A DNA stretch of 64,000 nt from Actinocatenispora sp963805605 (GTDB lineage Bacteria; Actinomycetota; Actinomycetes; Mycobacteriales; Micromonosporaceae), in assembly GCA_963805605.1 (NCBI GenBank), contig CAWDUX010000003.1, positions 744,001-808,000 on the forward strand, in the 5' to 3' direction. A program made the translations under genes and the position numbers. How positions within the stretch are numbered: the stretch's first letter is position 1; every line of letters begins with the position of its first letter. The notes under the pieces were generated by a model, which saw nothing but the letters and a program-made list of their open reading frames with translations, did not search any database and was not told the DNA's origin. Of the stretch, positions 42,435-50,842 are shown piece after piece.

Positions 42435-43979
42435 ATGGTGGCGGAATTTGTGATCGCGGACTCGATCCGGGAACCTGCTCCCGTCCATACGCCGCGATCC
42501 GCCACTGCGCCGCCGTACCCGACCCGGTCGGCACACACCGCTGGACGCACCTGGCAAACCTGGTACGTCACCGGGCTCCTGCTGCTAGACGGACTGGCCG
42601 CGACAACGGCCGTACTGGCCGCACTGGCCGTGGTCTTCGGCGCGCCGGCACACGCCGACCCGTTGCACCTGGTCGCCAGTTGCGTGCTGCCACTGGGCTG
42701 GCTGCTCGTTCTCGCCGGGAACCAGTGCTACGACACCAGGCAGCTGTTCGTCGGCACCGCGGAGTACGAACGGGTCTTCCGGTCCGGCCTGGCATTCGCT
42801 GCGGTGGTGGCGCTGGTGGCCTACGTCGGCAAGCTCGGCCTGTCGCGAGGCTACGTCGTCAGCACCCTCGCGCTGACCGTCACCGGCACCGTCCTGGTCC
42901 GGTTCCTGCTGCGCCGCGGGCTGCACGCGGGTCGCGCACGGGGACGGTGGTTGCGCCGGGTCGTGGTAGTCGGACATGTCCGTGCCGTCGCCGACCTGTG
43001 CCGACAGCTGAGCCGCGAGCGTTTCCACGGAATGAGCGTGGTCGGCGCATGCGTACCGCTGACCGGTCTCAACAGCAAGGGCGGACTCACCATGGACGAC
43101 GGACGGCTCGTCGTACCCGGCGGTACCGTCCCGGTCTACGGCAGCTTCGACGACGCCGCACTGGCGGTCGAGGCGGCCAACGCCGATGTGCTGATCGTGC
43201 TGTCCTGCCCGGAACTGGACGGACCAGCGCTACGCCGGCTGGCCTGGCACGTGGAGGACGACAAGGTCGAGATGATCGTGGCCAGCACGTTGATGGACGT
43301 GTCCGGTGACCGGATCACGGTACGGCCGGTCGACGGACTGCCCATGCTGCAGGTCACCCACCCCCGGCTACGAGGTACCCGGCGGGTGGCCAAGGCACTC
43401 GTCGACCGGTGCGTCGGCAGTCTACTCACGGTGCTCTTCCTGCCGTTGATGGTGGCGTTGGCGGTCTGGATCCGGAGCACCTCGGCGGGCCCGGCACTGT
43501 TCCGCCAACTGCGAGTCGGCCGCGACGGCCGGACATTCCACATCTACAAGCTGCGCACCATGTACACCGACGCCGAACAGCGACTCGCCGCCCTGCGCGA
43601 CCAGGCCACCCAGCCAGACCACGTGCTGTTCAAGATGCACGACGATCCCCGTATCACCCGTGCCGGCCGGATCATCCGCCGGTTCTCCCTGGACGAACTT
43701 CCACAGCTGCTCAATGTCCTGGCCGGACACATGTCGCTGGTCGGGCCACGACCACCGTTGCCGGCAGAGGTGGCCCGCTACCCCGCCGACATGCGGCGGC
43801 GCCTGGTCGTCAAGCCCGGCATGACCGGACTGTGGCAAGTCTCCGGCCGCTCCGACCTGTCCTGGGAGGACGCCATCAGGCTGGACCTGCGATACGTGGA
43901 GAACTGGTCGCTGTCGCTGGATCTGGTGATCCTGCTGCGCACCGCTACCGCCGTGCTGCGCAGCGCCGGCGCCTACTGA
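42435..43979 (+). CDS. Polyprenyl-phosphate sugar phosphotransferase (WcaJ/CpsE type)
   Basis: 514 residues from ATG 42435. Four to five membrane helices lie in residues 40-170, then a CoA-binding-like Rossmann region (VVVVGHVRAVADL). The C-terminal bacterial sugar-transferase domain begins near residue 315 with a membrane re-entrant helix, and shows FHIYKLRTM, SLDELPQLLNVL, SLVGPRPPLP and GMTGLWQVSGRS. It starts repeat-unit assembly by moving a hexose-1-phosphate onto undecaprenyl phosphate in the inner face of the membrane. It is the initiating enzyme for the exopolysaccharide genes to the right. Its stop overlaps the convergent WecG-family gene by 7 bp. Confidence 0.93.
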   Translation: MVAEFVIADSIREPAPVHTPRSATAPPYPTRSAHTAGRTWQTWYVTGLLLLDGLAATTAVLAALAVVFGAPAHADPLHLVASCVLPLGWLLVLAGNQCYDTRQLFVGTAEYERVFRSGLAFAAVVALVAYVGKLGLSRGYVVSTLALTVTGTVLVRFLLRRGLHAGRARGRWLRRVVVVGHVRAVADLCRQLSRERFHGMSVVGACVPLTGLNSKGGLTMDDGRLVVPGGTVPVYGSFDDAALAVEAANADVLIVLSCPELDGPALRRLAWHVEDDKVEMIVASTLMDVSGDRITVRPVDGLPMLQVTHPRLRGTRRVAKALVDRCVGSLLTVLFLPLMVALAVWIRSTSAGPALFRQLRVGRDGRTFHIYKLRTMYTDAEQRLAALRDQATQPDHVLFKMHDDPRITRAGRIIRRFSLDELPQLLNVLAGHMSLVGPRPPLPAEVARYPADMRRRLVVKPGMTGLWQVSGRSDLSWEDAIRLDLRYVENWSLSLDLVILLRTATAVLRSAGAY

Positions 43980-44722
43980 TGACCGTCGCCGGTACCGGCG
44001 CGCACAACCCGGTAGAGGAACCGTGGATTGCCCAGCACGTAACGGGTGAACAGCCGTCTGGGCTCCTGTGCGAGCCGGTAGGCCCACTCCAGGCCGAACC
44101 GGTAGATCCACCGGGGGCAGCTGCGCCGCTCCCCCGCAGTCCAGTCCAACCAACCACCACAGGTCAGAGCGACCGCCGGCGCGAGATCAGCGCGGTGCCG
44201 GGCCAGCCACACTTCCTGGCGTGGATTGCCCAGGCCGACCAGCAGGATCGCCGCCCCACTGCGGTTGATCTCGGCGATCAGCTCCCGCTCCCCGGACTCG
44301 TCGAAGTAGCCGTCATGTACGCCCACCACCCGCAACCCATGCTCGATGTGGAGCCGACCGGCCGCGCGAGCCGCCACCCCGGGCCGGGAACCGAGCAGAT
44401 AGACCGGCAGATCCGCACCGGCCCACGCACCACACATCGCACCGGTCAGATGGGTCAACGGCACCCGACCTTGTGGCCGGTACCCGAGCAGCGCCGCCGC
44501 CCACACGACCGACTGGCCGTCCGGGAAGTTGAGGTCCGCGCCGGCGACCGCCGCGGCGAACGCGGCGTCCCGGGCGCACATGTTCACCACATGGGCATTG
44601 ATACCCACCACCGTGGCACGACGGCCCTCACATGCCCAGTAGGTGATCAGATCGACGAATTCCTGCTGGCTGCACAGGTCGACGGGCGTACCGCCGATGT
44701 GGACGCGTTGCGGTGAGGCCAT
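43973..44722 (-). CDS. WecG/TagA/CpsF-family glycosyltransferase
   Basis: 249 residues from ATG 44722 with GGAG eight bases upstream. Family marks are GINAHVVNMCARD, LNFPDGQSVVWAA, VYLLGSRPGV and VGLGNPRQEVWLARH, covering the GT26 fold; the C-terminus (RWIYRFGLEWAYRLAQEP) is the usual membrane-associating tail. Such enzymes add the second sugar to the lipid-linked primer. Its start is only 31 bp from the divergent start of the kinase-like gene. Confidence 0.92.
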   Translation of the reverse strand: MASPQRVHIGGTPVDLCSQQEFVDLITYWACEGRRATVVGINAHVVNMCARDAAFAAAVAGADLNFPDGQSVVWAAALLGYRPQGRVPLTHLTGAMCGAWAGADLPVYLLGSRPGVAARAAGRLHIEHGLRVVGVHDGYFDESGERELIAEINRSGAAILLVGLGNPRQEVWLARHRADLAPAVALTCGGWLDWTAGERRSCPRWIYRFGLEWAYRLAQEPRRLFTRYVLGNPRFLYRVVRAGTGDGHQ

Positions 44723-44753
44723 CGTGGTCTCCGGAGGGGATGAGGAGAGGGGT

Positions 44754-46046
44754 ATGACGGTGCCGACAGCTGGGCGCGGTGACGCGAGGGACGATCCACG
44801 GCTGCGCGACGATGGCCTGGGTTGGGTGAGCCGCGCACTGTTCGACAGCGCGCAGATCCGGCTTTCCCTGGCCCATGGACGAGCACCGACGGACCATTGG
44901 CGTACGGTCGCCCGGTTCGCGGTACTGCCCGACGTGGCGCGGGCCCGATTCCTGCTGCCGTTGGGCTCGCCACGGGTCACGGCCGCGTCGGTACTGTCGT
45001 ACAACGCACTGCGCGGGCTCGGCACCCGACTCACCCGCCAGGCGTTGGGTGTCCTGGCCCGGGCCGGGGTTGCGCAACTGCCGCTGTGCCCGGTGCTCAC
45101 GGTGCAGGTAGCCGCCGATGTGGACACCCGGAACGTGTTCGTGGTCCACCATCTGGCCGAGGCGCTGGGCGACGGTGCGTTGCAGGCGGCGATCGGGGTA
45201 CGGCCACCGGACCCGAACCACAAGCCGACCGTCCAGCTGTTCGACCGGACCGGCCGGCCCCGCGGCTATGCGAAGGTGGGATGGAACCCGGCGACCCGCG
45301 CACTGGTCCGGGCCGAGATGACCGCGCTGTCCACTGTGGCATACGAGGGATCCGGGGATCATCCGTTGGTGCCCCGACTGCGCCACGGCGGCGACTGGGC
45401 CGGTCGCAGTATCGCGGTGGTCGCCCCGCTGCCGGCTGACATCCGGCGGGTGCCGCGGTCTTCGTGGCCATACCCGGCCGCGATGCTCGCGGTTGCGCGA
45501 CGCGACGCTGGGCCGGCCGACCGGGTGGCGTTGGGCGCCTCGAGCTTCCTCGCCGGCCTGACCGAGCGTGCCCGGCAGGCGGTCGAACAGGGCTGTCAGT
45601 CGGCGCACCGGGCCGTACGGGCCGTACGGGCGCTGCGCCTGGCCCACCCGGGCACGAACCTGGAGTTCGGGGCATGGCACGGTGACTGGGTGCCCTGGAA
45701 CCTGGGCACCCACCAGGGGCGGCTCGTCGCCTGGGACTGGGAGCACAGCGGTACTGACGCGCCGCTCGGATTCGACCTGGCCCACCACGCCTTCCAGCGC
45801 GCACTGACCCTCGCCAGATCGCCGGTACCGGTGGCTGCCGACCGGGCCGCCGAGGCGTTGTCCCAGCACGGCCCCGCGCTCGGCCTCGACCCGGTCGCGC
45901 AGGAGGCGGTCCTGGACGCGTACCTGATCGAACTGTGGCTGCGTACCTGGCGGCTCGCCTCCGGTGACGCCGGGTGGAACGAGCAGCTGCATCCAGCCCT
46001 GTTGGACCTGCTGGACGACCGGCTGCGGGAACCGGGCGCGGCCTGA
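44754..46046 (+). CDS. APH-fold kinase-like protein
   Basis: 430 residues from ATG 44754 with GAGGAGAGG upstream. The C-terminal half has the phosphotransferase catalytic loop and metal motif of the APH/choline-kinase fold: WHGDWVPWNLG followed by WDWEHSGTDAPLGFDLAHH. The N-terminal 200 residues are divergent and lack a clear nucleotide-binding Gly-rich loop. The substrate is probably a sugar or other small molecule linked to the polysaccharide, judged from position only. Antibiotic resistance is possible but not supported. Confidence 0.75.
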   Translation: MTVPTAGRGDARDDPRLRDDGLGWVSRALFDSAQIRLSLAHGRAPTDHWRTVARFAVLPDVARARFLLPLGSPRVTAASVLSYNALRGLGTRLTRQALGVLARAGVAQLPLCPVLTVQVAADVDTRNVFVVHHLAEALGDGALQAAIGVRPPDPNHKPTVQLFDRTGRPRGYAKVGWNPATRALVRAEMTALSTVAYEGSGDHPLVPRLRHGGDWAGRSIAVVAPLPADIRRVPRSSWPYPAAMLAVARRDAGPADRVALGASSFLAGLTERARQAVEQGCQSAHRAVRAVRALRLAHPGTNLEFGAWHGDWVPWNLGTHQGRLVAWDWEHSGTDAPLGFDLAHHAFQRALTLARSPVPVAADRAAEALSQHGPALGLDPVAQEAVLDAYLIELWLRTWRLASGDAGWNEQLHPALLDLLDDRLREPGAA

Positions 46047-46060
46047 CCGCGTACCGGCGG

Positions 46061-46087
46061 GCACCCGGCTGGCTGGCCGGCGGGTGC
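46061..46087. terminator. Possible hairpin between convergent kinase-like and sulfotransferase genes
   Basis: GCACCCG and CGGGTGC form a 7-bp stem with a 13-nt loop, extended by partial G-C pairing outside. It lies 14 bp past the kinase-like stop codon. No U-tract. Confidence 0.35.
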
Positions 46088-46105
46088 GCCACCGCAGCAC
46101 AGGTC

Positions 46106-47005
46106 TCAGTCCTCGACGGCCCACGCGAACCGCATCCCCAGGCGCTGTTGCAGGGCCGCGTTGTGTGGGCGATAGTACCTGGTGAGCTCGGCCCGGACCG
46201 CAGGGTCCATCGGCGCCGAGCGCCGGTCGTTGAACACCTGGTAGCCAGCCAGCTGATGGTCCGGCAGATCGATGAACTCCAGTACCCGCCGGTACGTATC
46301 GGCAGGGTCCTGGTACAGCGATTCACTGGCCACGAAAAGGAACTGGCTGCGGTCGAAGAGCTCGAGCCAGGGCTCGAGATGCTCCAGGTAGCGGCCCCGG
46401 GCTCGGTAGCTGTGCCAGTCGTAGGCCTCGCTGAAGTAGTAGGGATCGGCGGTCAACCGGTCTCGCTCACCGGCGGTCCGGGCCGGCTCAGCGGCCAGCG
46501 CCGCTGCGAAGTCCAGCTCTTCCCTGCCCTCGGTCCGCCGTTCCTTCCAGTGCGAGTACGCGCGCTCCACCGGATCTCGCAGCAGCACGATGAGCCGGAC
46601 GTCGGGCATCAGCTCCTGTACCCGGCCGGCGACCAGTGGATGGAACATGTACAACGGTGCCGCCTCGCCGACCCGGCACGGCGCGCCGTGACGTTGGGCC
46701 AACAATGCGCGCTGCCGTCGCGTCGGGAAATGCGATCGGTACCACCGCTCGCCTTTTGACCAGTGTTCCTCGAAGTAGTGCGAAGTCTTGGTGTTCCAGG
46801 CCGGGAACAGCCGGGGCACCAGCGGATGGCCGAGCAGATAGTTCCACAGTGAGGTGGTGCCTCCCCGCTTGGTTCCGATGATCAGGAAATTGGGAAGCGG
46901 GCGCCGCATCGCGGTGAACTCGCCGTAACGCATCAGGGCGTGCTTGACGCCGTTGCGGAACTGGTCGGGTATCAACAGATTGGCTCGGTCGCGCAACGCT
47001 GCCAT
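46106..47005 (-). CDS. PAPS-dependent sulfotransferase
   Basis: 299 residues from ATG 47005. The 5'-phosphosulfate loop is IIGTKRGGTTSLWNYL near residue 42, and the 3'-phosphate-binding motif is RDPVERAYSHW near residue 142, both typical of carbohydrate (heparan-type) sulfotransferases. The C-terminal part has the usual FLFVASESLYQDP. As the last gene of the polysaccharide operon, 6 bp after the flippase gene, it likely sulfates the exopolysaccharide or its repeat unit. Confidence 0.88.
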   Translation of the reverse strand: MAALRDRANLLIPDQFRNGVKHALMRYGEFTAMRRPLPNFLIIGTKRGGTTSLWNYLLGHPLVPRLFPAWNTKTSHYFEEHWSKGERWYRSHFPTRRQRALLAQRHGAPCRVGEAAPLYMFHPLVAGRVQELMPDVRLIVLLRDPVERAYSHWKERRTEGREELDFAAALAAEPARTAGERDRLTADPYYFSEAYDWHSYRARGRYLEHLEPWLELFDRSQFLFVASESLYQDPADTYRRVLEFIDLPDHQLAGYQVFNDRRSAPMDPAVRAELTRYYRPHNAALQQRLGMRFAWAVED

Positions 47006-47011
47006 GCGCGG

Positions 47012-48592
47012 TCACCGCCTTCGAGGGGTTGGCAGGGATGCGCCCCGTACGATGCCGAGGACGCTGGACAACTGGCGGCGGACCGACCCGACGGCGAGCA
47101 GACCCACCGCCACGACGGTCAACGCACCCAACGCGAACGCCAGACCTCCGGCGCCCTGGCCGGCCAGCAGTACGCCGGTGGCGCTGACCACCCCGGCCAC
47201 AGCACCGGTCACCGCGGCGAGGCGGACCAGTGCCGGGGACTGCAACGGCTGGCCGACCACGCGACGGGCGCTGAGCGCGGCGATCACGTTCTCCGCAACG
47301 ATGCCGCCTGCCCAGCAGCACGCTGCGCCGAGTGCACCGAACCGGGGAATCACCGCGACACCACCGACAACCGTCACCAGCAGGCCGGTCACCGTCACGG
47401 CCAGATGCCGACGACTGGCACCACTCATCAACAGCAGGGTCTGCACGTTGCCCAGCCCCACGTTGACCAGCATCGCCAGTGCCAGCACCGTCAAGGCGAC
47501 CGAACCGGAGATGAAGTCGGCACCGAATACCCGCAGGAACCCGGGCGCGAAGAAGGCCAGCAGCAGATACACCGGCCAGGACAGGACGATCACCATCCCG
47601 GTGCTCTGCCGGTGCACCGCCGCGGCGTCGGCCCGGCGCCCGGCGCCAAGCAGCCGGGACAGTTGGGGTGCGACCGCGACCCGCAGCCCCTGCATGGCGA
47701 GCTGGCCGGCCAGTACGAAACGACCGACCGCGCCGAACACTCCTGCCTCGGACGGACCCGCCAACACCGCGGTGAGCAGTACCCCGACCCACATGCTGGC
47801 GCTGTCGATGACCGCAGACAGCGCGCGTGGTGCGGCAAACGCCCAGAACCGTCGCCAGTCCGCCCGCCCGGGACACGGCAGGCCGGCCCGCACTCCCAGC
47901 GGCCGTATCAGCAGGAGCCCGCAGACCACCGCGGCCAGCGCCACCGGTAGCAGCCAACCTACCAGCCCCGCCAGCAGCGAAGCTCCGGTCAGCGCCACCA
48001 CGCCGACCAGGATCGGACGGGCGACAGGCAGCAGCAGGAACTGGACCGCGACGTAGTGGCCGATCGGTCGCAGTGCCCGGACCGCGGCCAACAGCAGTGT
48101 CATGACCACCACTACCGGCAGGGCCGCGCTGGCGCAGCGCACCAACCAGGAGCTGTCGGCCCCCGCTCCGGTGAGCAGCCGGGGCGCGATCCACCACGCG
48201 CCGATCGACCCGGCCAGCGCCACCAGCAGCGCCAACGTCACCGGCGGAACCAGAGCGACCACCAGAGTCCGGCCGACAGATCCAAGTGTGGCCCGGTCAC
48301 GCGGAAGCGCCCAGATCAGCCCGGTGTCGGCACCCAGACAGCACAGCGCACCGGCGATGGTGACCAGACCGATGACGGTGAAGAACCCGCCCGCTCCGGC
48401 GGCGCCGAATCCGCGGGTGATCACGACCGTGAGCAGGAAGCCGAACAGTCCGCTGGCCGCCGCGCCGGACAGGCCGATCATGCCGTTACGGGCGCCGCGT
48501 AGCGTCTCGGCCCGGGCCGTGGACTCGCTGGAGCCCGCCGCACCGTCCGCGCTCAGCGCCGGAGCGTCGGGCTGGACCGGTGTGCCCGTCAC
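47012..48592 (-). CDS. Wzx-type polysaccharide flippase
   Basis: 526 residues from GTG 48592, overlapping the stop of the polymerase gene (GTGA). There are about fourteen hydrophobic helices in the MOP-exporter pattern, starting GMIGLSGAAASGLFGFLLT with an amphipathic start typical of Wzx/MATE proteins. It should flip the lipid-linked repeat unit to the outer face of the membrane. No glycosyltransferase motif is present. Confidence 0.9.
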   Translation of the reverse strand: MTGTPVQPDAPALSADGAAGSSESTARAETLRGARNGMIGLSGAAASGLFGFLLTVVITRGFGAAGAGGFFTVIGLVTIAGALCCLGADTGLIWALPRDRATLGSVGRTLVVALVPPVTLALLVALAGSIGAWWIAPRLLTGAGADSSWLVRCASAALPVVVVMTLLLAAVRALRPIGHYVAVQFLLLPVARPILVGVVALTGASLLAGLVGWLLPVALAAVVCGLLLIRPLGVRAGLPCPGRADWRRFWAFAAPRALSAVIDSASMWVGVLLTAVLAGPSEAGVFGAVGRFVLAGQLAMQGLRVAVAPQLSRLLGAGRRADAAAVHRQSTGMVIVLSWPVYLLLAFFAPGFLRVFGADFISGSVALTVLALAMLVNVGLGNVQTLLLMSGASRRHLAVTVTGLLVTVVGGVAVIPRFGALGAACCWAGGIVAENVIAALSARRVVGQPLQSPALVRLAAVTGAVAGVVSATGVLLAGQGAGGLAFALGALTVVAVGLLAVGSVRRQLSSVLGIVRGASLPTPRRR

Positions 48593-49902
48593 GACGCGGC
48601 CCGCAGTACGCCGTGCCCGGTGCTGGCGGGAAGTACACCGTCCACCGCCCGGTCGGCCCAGCGCAGCCGGCCGAGCGACAGCCCGGCGGCGAAGAACAGC
48701 ACCGAGAGGTTCTGGTAGGTCAGCCCGTAGAAGGGCAACTGGACCAGAGCGGCCAGTGGCACCGCGGCCAACCACATGCCGGTCGCCGACACGTCACGTG
48801 AGCCGGCCCGGACGACCACCAGGAACCAGAGCAGGAATACCAGCAGTGCCGGCACACCATGACTGAACAGCACCAACCACAGCTGCCCCTGGGTGCCCAC
48901 CGGGGCCTGCGCCGTGATGGTGTCCACGTTGGCCGGTGCGCCGTAGCCGAGCAACGGCGAGTCGACGATCCGGCGCAGCACCTCGCTGTAGAGACTCATC
49001 CGGTCGGCTGTGCTGGCGCTCTGCGTGGTGCGTTGGGAGATCAACGTGCCGATCGGGATCAGCCGGCTCAGCAGAATCCCGGCTCCGGCCAACGCCGCGA
49101 TGCTGACCAGCAGGCGTGGCCGGCCGTGCCACAGCGCGCGGACCGCGACACACAGCAGTGCCACCCCCAGGCTGACGAACATCCCCCGGTTCAGGGTGAG
49201 GAACGCCGGCGGCAACGAGAACGGCAACGACACCAGCAGCAGCCGCCGCAACCACCCACTGCGTACCGTGCTGAGGTAGGCCAGCACGCACGGCACCAGC
49301 AGCGCATAGCTGCTGCCCCAGTTGTTGGTGTACGGGAACGGCGCGGACGGACGTGCGGTGGAGGCTCCGCTGGACTTCAGCTCAGCGCCGTACAGGTGGA
49401 CCAGGTCGTGCACGTACGAAACCGAGGACAGTCCCGATGGCAGCAGCCGCTCCACCGGAGTCTGCACCGAGAGGCCGGGCAACAGCACACCCACCCACCC
49501 CAGCGCCACCAACGCCAGCCAGAACAGCATGAGCGGCGTACTGACCCGACGCCACGACGCACCGTCGCGCAGCACGGTGAATACGTAGACACACACCACC
49601 AGGGCGGTGAGGTAGAAGATGAATCGGAGCGCGGAACTGGCAAGTTCGGTGGGCTGATGGATCCGTACCGCACTGAGCGCCACCAACGCCAGGAAGACCA
49701 ACCAACACGCGCTGCCCGGCGGTAGCCGAACCGCACCACGGGTGGCCGCCAGTGCCAGCAGGATCAACCCGAACAGCGGCCACACGGCGTAGAAGGCACC
49801 GGCCAGCCACCACAGCGGCACCAGCCCGAACATCGCGTACAGCGGCCACAGCGGTAGCACCACACCGGTCGGGTGCCCGCGCAGATCGACGAACTCAGAC
49901 AC
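48589..49902 (-). CDS. O-antigen polymerase/ligase-like membrane protein (Wzy type)
   Basis: 437 residues from GTG 49902. About eleven membrane helices; a large outside loop in the middle contains YTNNWGSSYAL, and near the end GYGAPANVD precedes the last helices. This is the WzyC/O-antigen-ligase pattern of polysaccharide polymerases. It overlaps the preceding GT2 gene by 8 bp. With flippase and Wzz-like genes it completes a Wzx/Wzy-dependent export set. Confidence 0.88.
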   Translation of the reverse strand: MSEFVDLRGHPTGVVLPLWPLYAMFGLVPLWWLAGAFYAVWPLFGLILLALAATRGAVRLPPGSACWLVFLALVALSAVRIHQPTELASSALRFIFYLTALVVCVYVFTVLRDGASWRRVSTPLMLFWLALVALGWVGVLLPGLSVQTPVERLLPSGLSSVSYVHDLVHLYGAELKSSGASTARPSAPFPYTNNWGSSYALLVPCVLAYLSTVRSGWLRRLLLVSLPFSLPPAFLTLNRGMFVSLGVALLCVAVRALWHGRPRLLVSIAALAGAGILLSRLIPIGTLISQRTTQSASTADRMSLYSEVLRRIVDSPLLGYGAPANVDTITAQAPVGTQGQLWLVLFSHGVPALLVFLLWFLVVVRAGSRDVSATGMWLAAVPLAALVQLPFYGLTYQNLSVLFFAAGLSLGRLRWADRAVDGVLPASTGHGVLRAAS

Positions 49903-50842
49903 CACGGCCCCGGGACTGGGCCAACCGCAGGATCCGGTCTCCGGACGCCAGCCCCAACAGCACCGGCGCCGTGGCGGCAAGTCGCTTTTCCCCCGGGTTG
50001 AGACGCAGCACGGTACGCAGCTCACGCAGCGCTTCCCGACGCCGGCCGGCAGATGCGAGCGCGAACGCGATCTGTCCGTGGATCCGTGCCCGGCCCCGCC
50101 TGCTGCGGTCGAACTCGGGGTGCCGGGCGAGCAGATAACGCAACGCCTCGACGATGACGGCCCACCGCCCGAAGAAGAAGGAACCGCCGTGCCACTCGAC
50201 CACGACCAGCGGTTCTGGCACGACCACCACCGGGCCCTGCGCGGCGATCCGCAACAGCCACTCGTAGTCCTCGGCGTAGCCGCCCGGGATCTGCTCGTCC
50301 ACCGGACCCGCTGCCTGTACGGCCGAACGCCGGACCAACAGGGTGCTCGGATGCAGCTCCATGATCCGGTCGGCCAGCAGATCGTCCAGGGTGACCGGAA
50401 CACTGCGGCCGGGGCGGTCGCGGACCATGTCGGGGCCCTCTACCCGGATACCGCAGGCCACGGCCGGGCTCTCCGGGGCGGCGAGCAGCGCGTCGACCTG
50501 CCGATGCAGCTTGTCGGGGTGCCAGCGATCGTCGTCGTCGCAGAATCCCAGCACCGGAGCGCTCGCGATGTCGCAGCCGCTGTTGCGTCCGCCCGGCAGG
50601 CCCGGGGTTCGGCTGTTGGCGGTCAGCAGCAGTTCCCGGTCCGCTGAGCACGCGACGTCCAACTGACGTACCGGTACTCCGTCGTAGACGACCAAACACT
50701 GTACCGGCGCCGGATAGTGTTGGCCGAGCACCGCGCGTACCGCGCGCTCCAGGGAACCCGGTCGGTCCCGGGTGGCGATGATGACACTGACCGGCGGGTA
50801 GTCGGCGCTGGTCGGCTGGTGAGCGTTCACGCGCTCAGCCAT
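49895..50842 (-). CDS. GT2-family glycosyltransferase
   Basis: 315 residues from ATG 50842. A GT-A fold is seen: VSVIIATRDRPGSLERAV at the start, GGRNSGCDIA for the nucleotide-sugar site and the metal motif in FCDDDDRWHPDKL near residue 103; EDYEWLLRIA near residue 190 is the usual catalytic-base region. The C-terminal helices are TPR-like (ALASAGRRREALRELRTVL). It adds a sugar to the repeat unit; donor and linkage are unknown. It overlaps both neighbours by 8 bp. Confidence 0.9.
   Translation of the reverse strand: MAERVNAHQPTSADYPPVSVIIATRDRPGSLERAVRAVLGQHYPAPVQCLVVYDGVPVRQLDVACSADRELLLTANSRTPGLPGGRNSGCDIASAPVLGFCDDDDRWHPDKLHRQVDALLAAPESPAVACGIRVEGPDMVRDRPGRSVPVTLDDLLADRIMELHPSTLLVRRSAVQAAGPVDEQIPGGYAEDYEWLLRIAAQGPVVVVPEPLVVVEWHGGSFFFGRWAVIVEALRYLLARHPEFDRSRRGRARIHGQIAFALASAGRRREALRELRTVLRLNPGEKRLAATAPVLLGLASGDRILRLAQSRGRGV

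Noticed and set aside
44754..46046. Aminoglycoside resistance gene
   Set aside because: Only the general APH fold motif is present, the N-terminus is divergent and the setting is polysaccharide synthesis.
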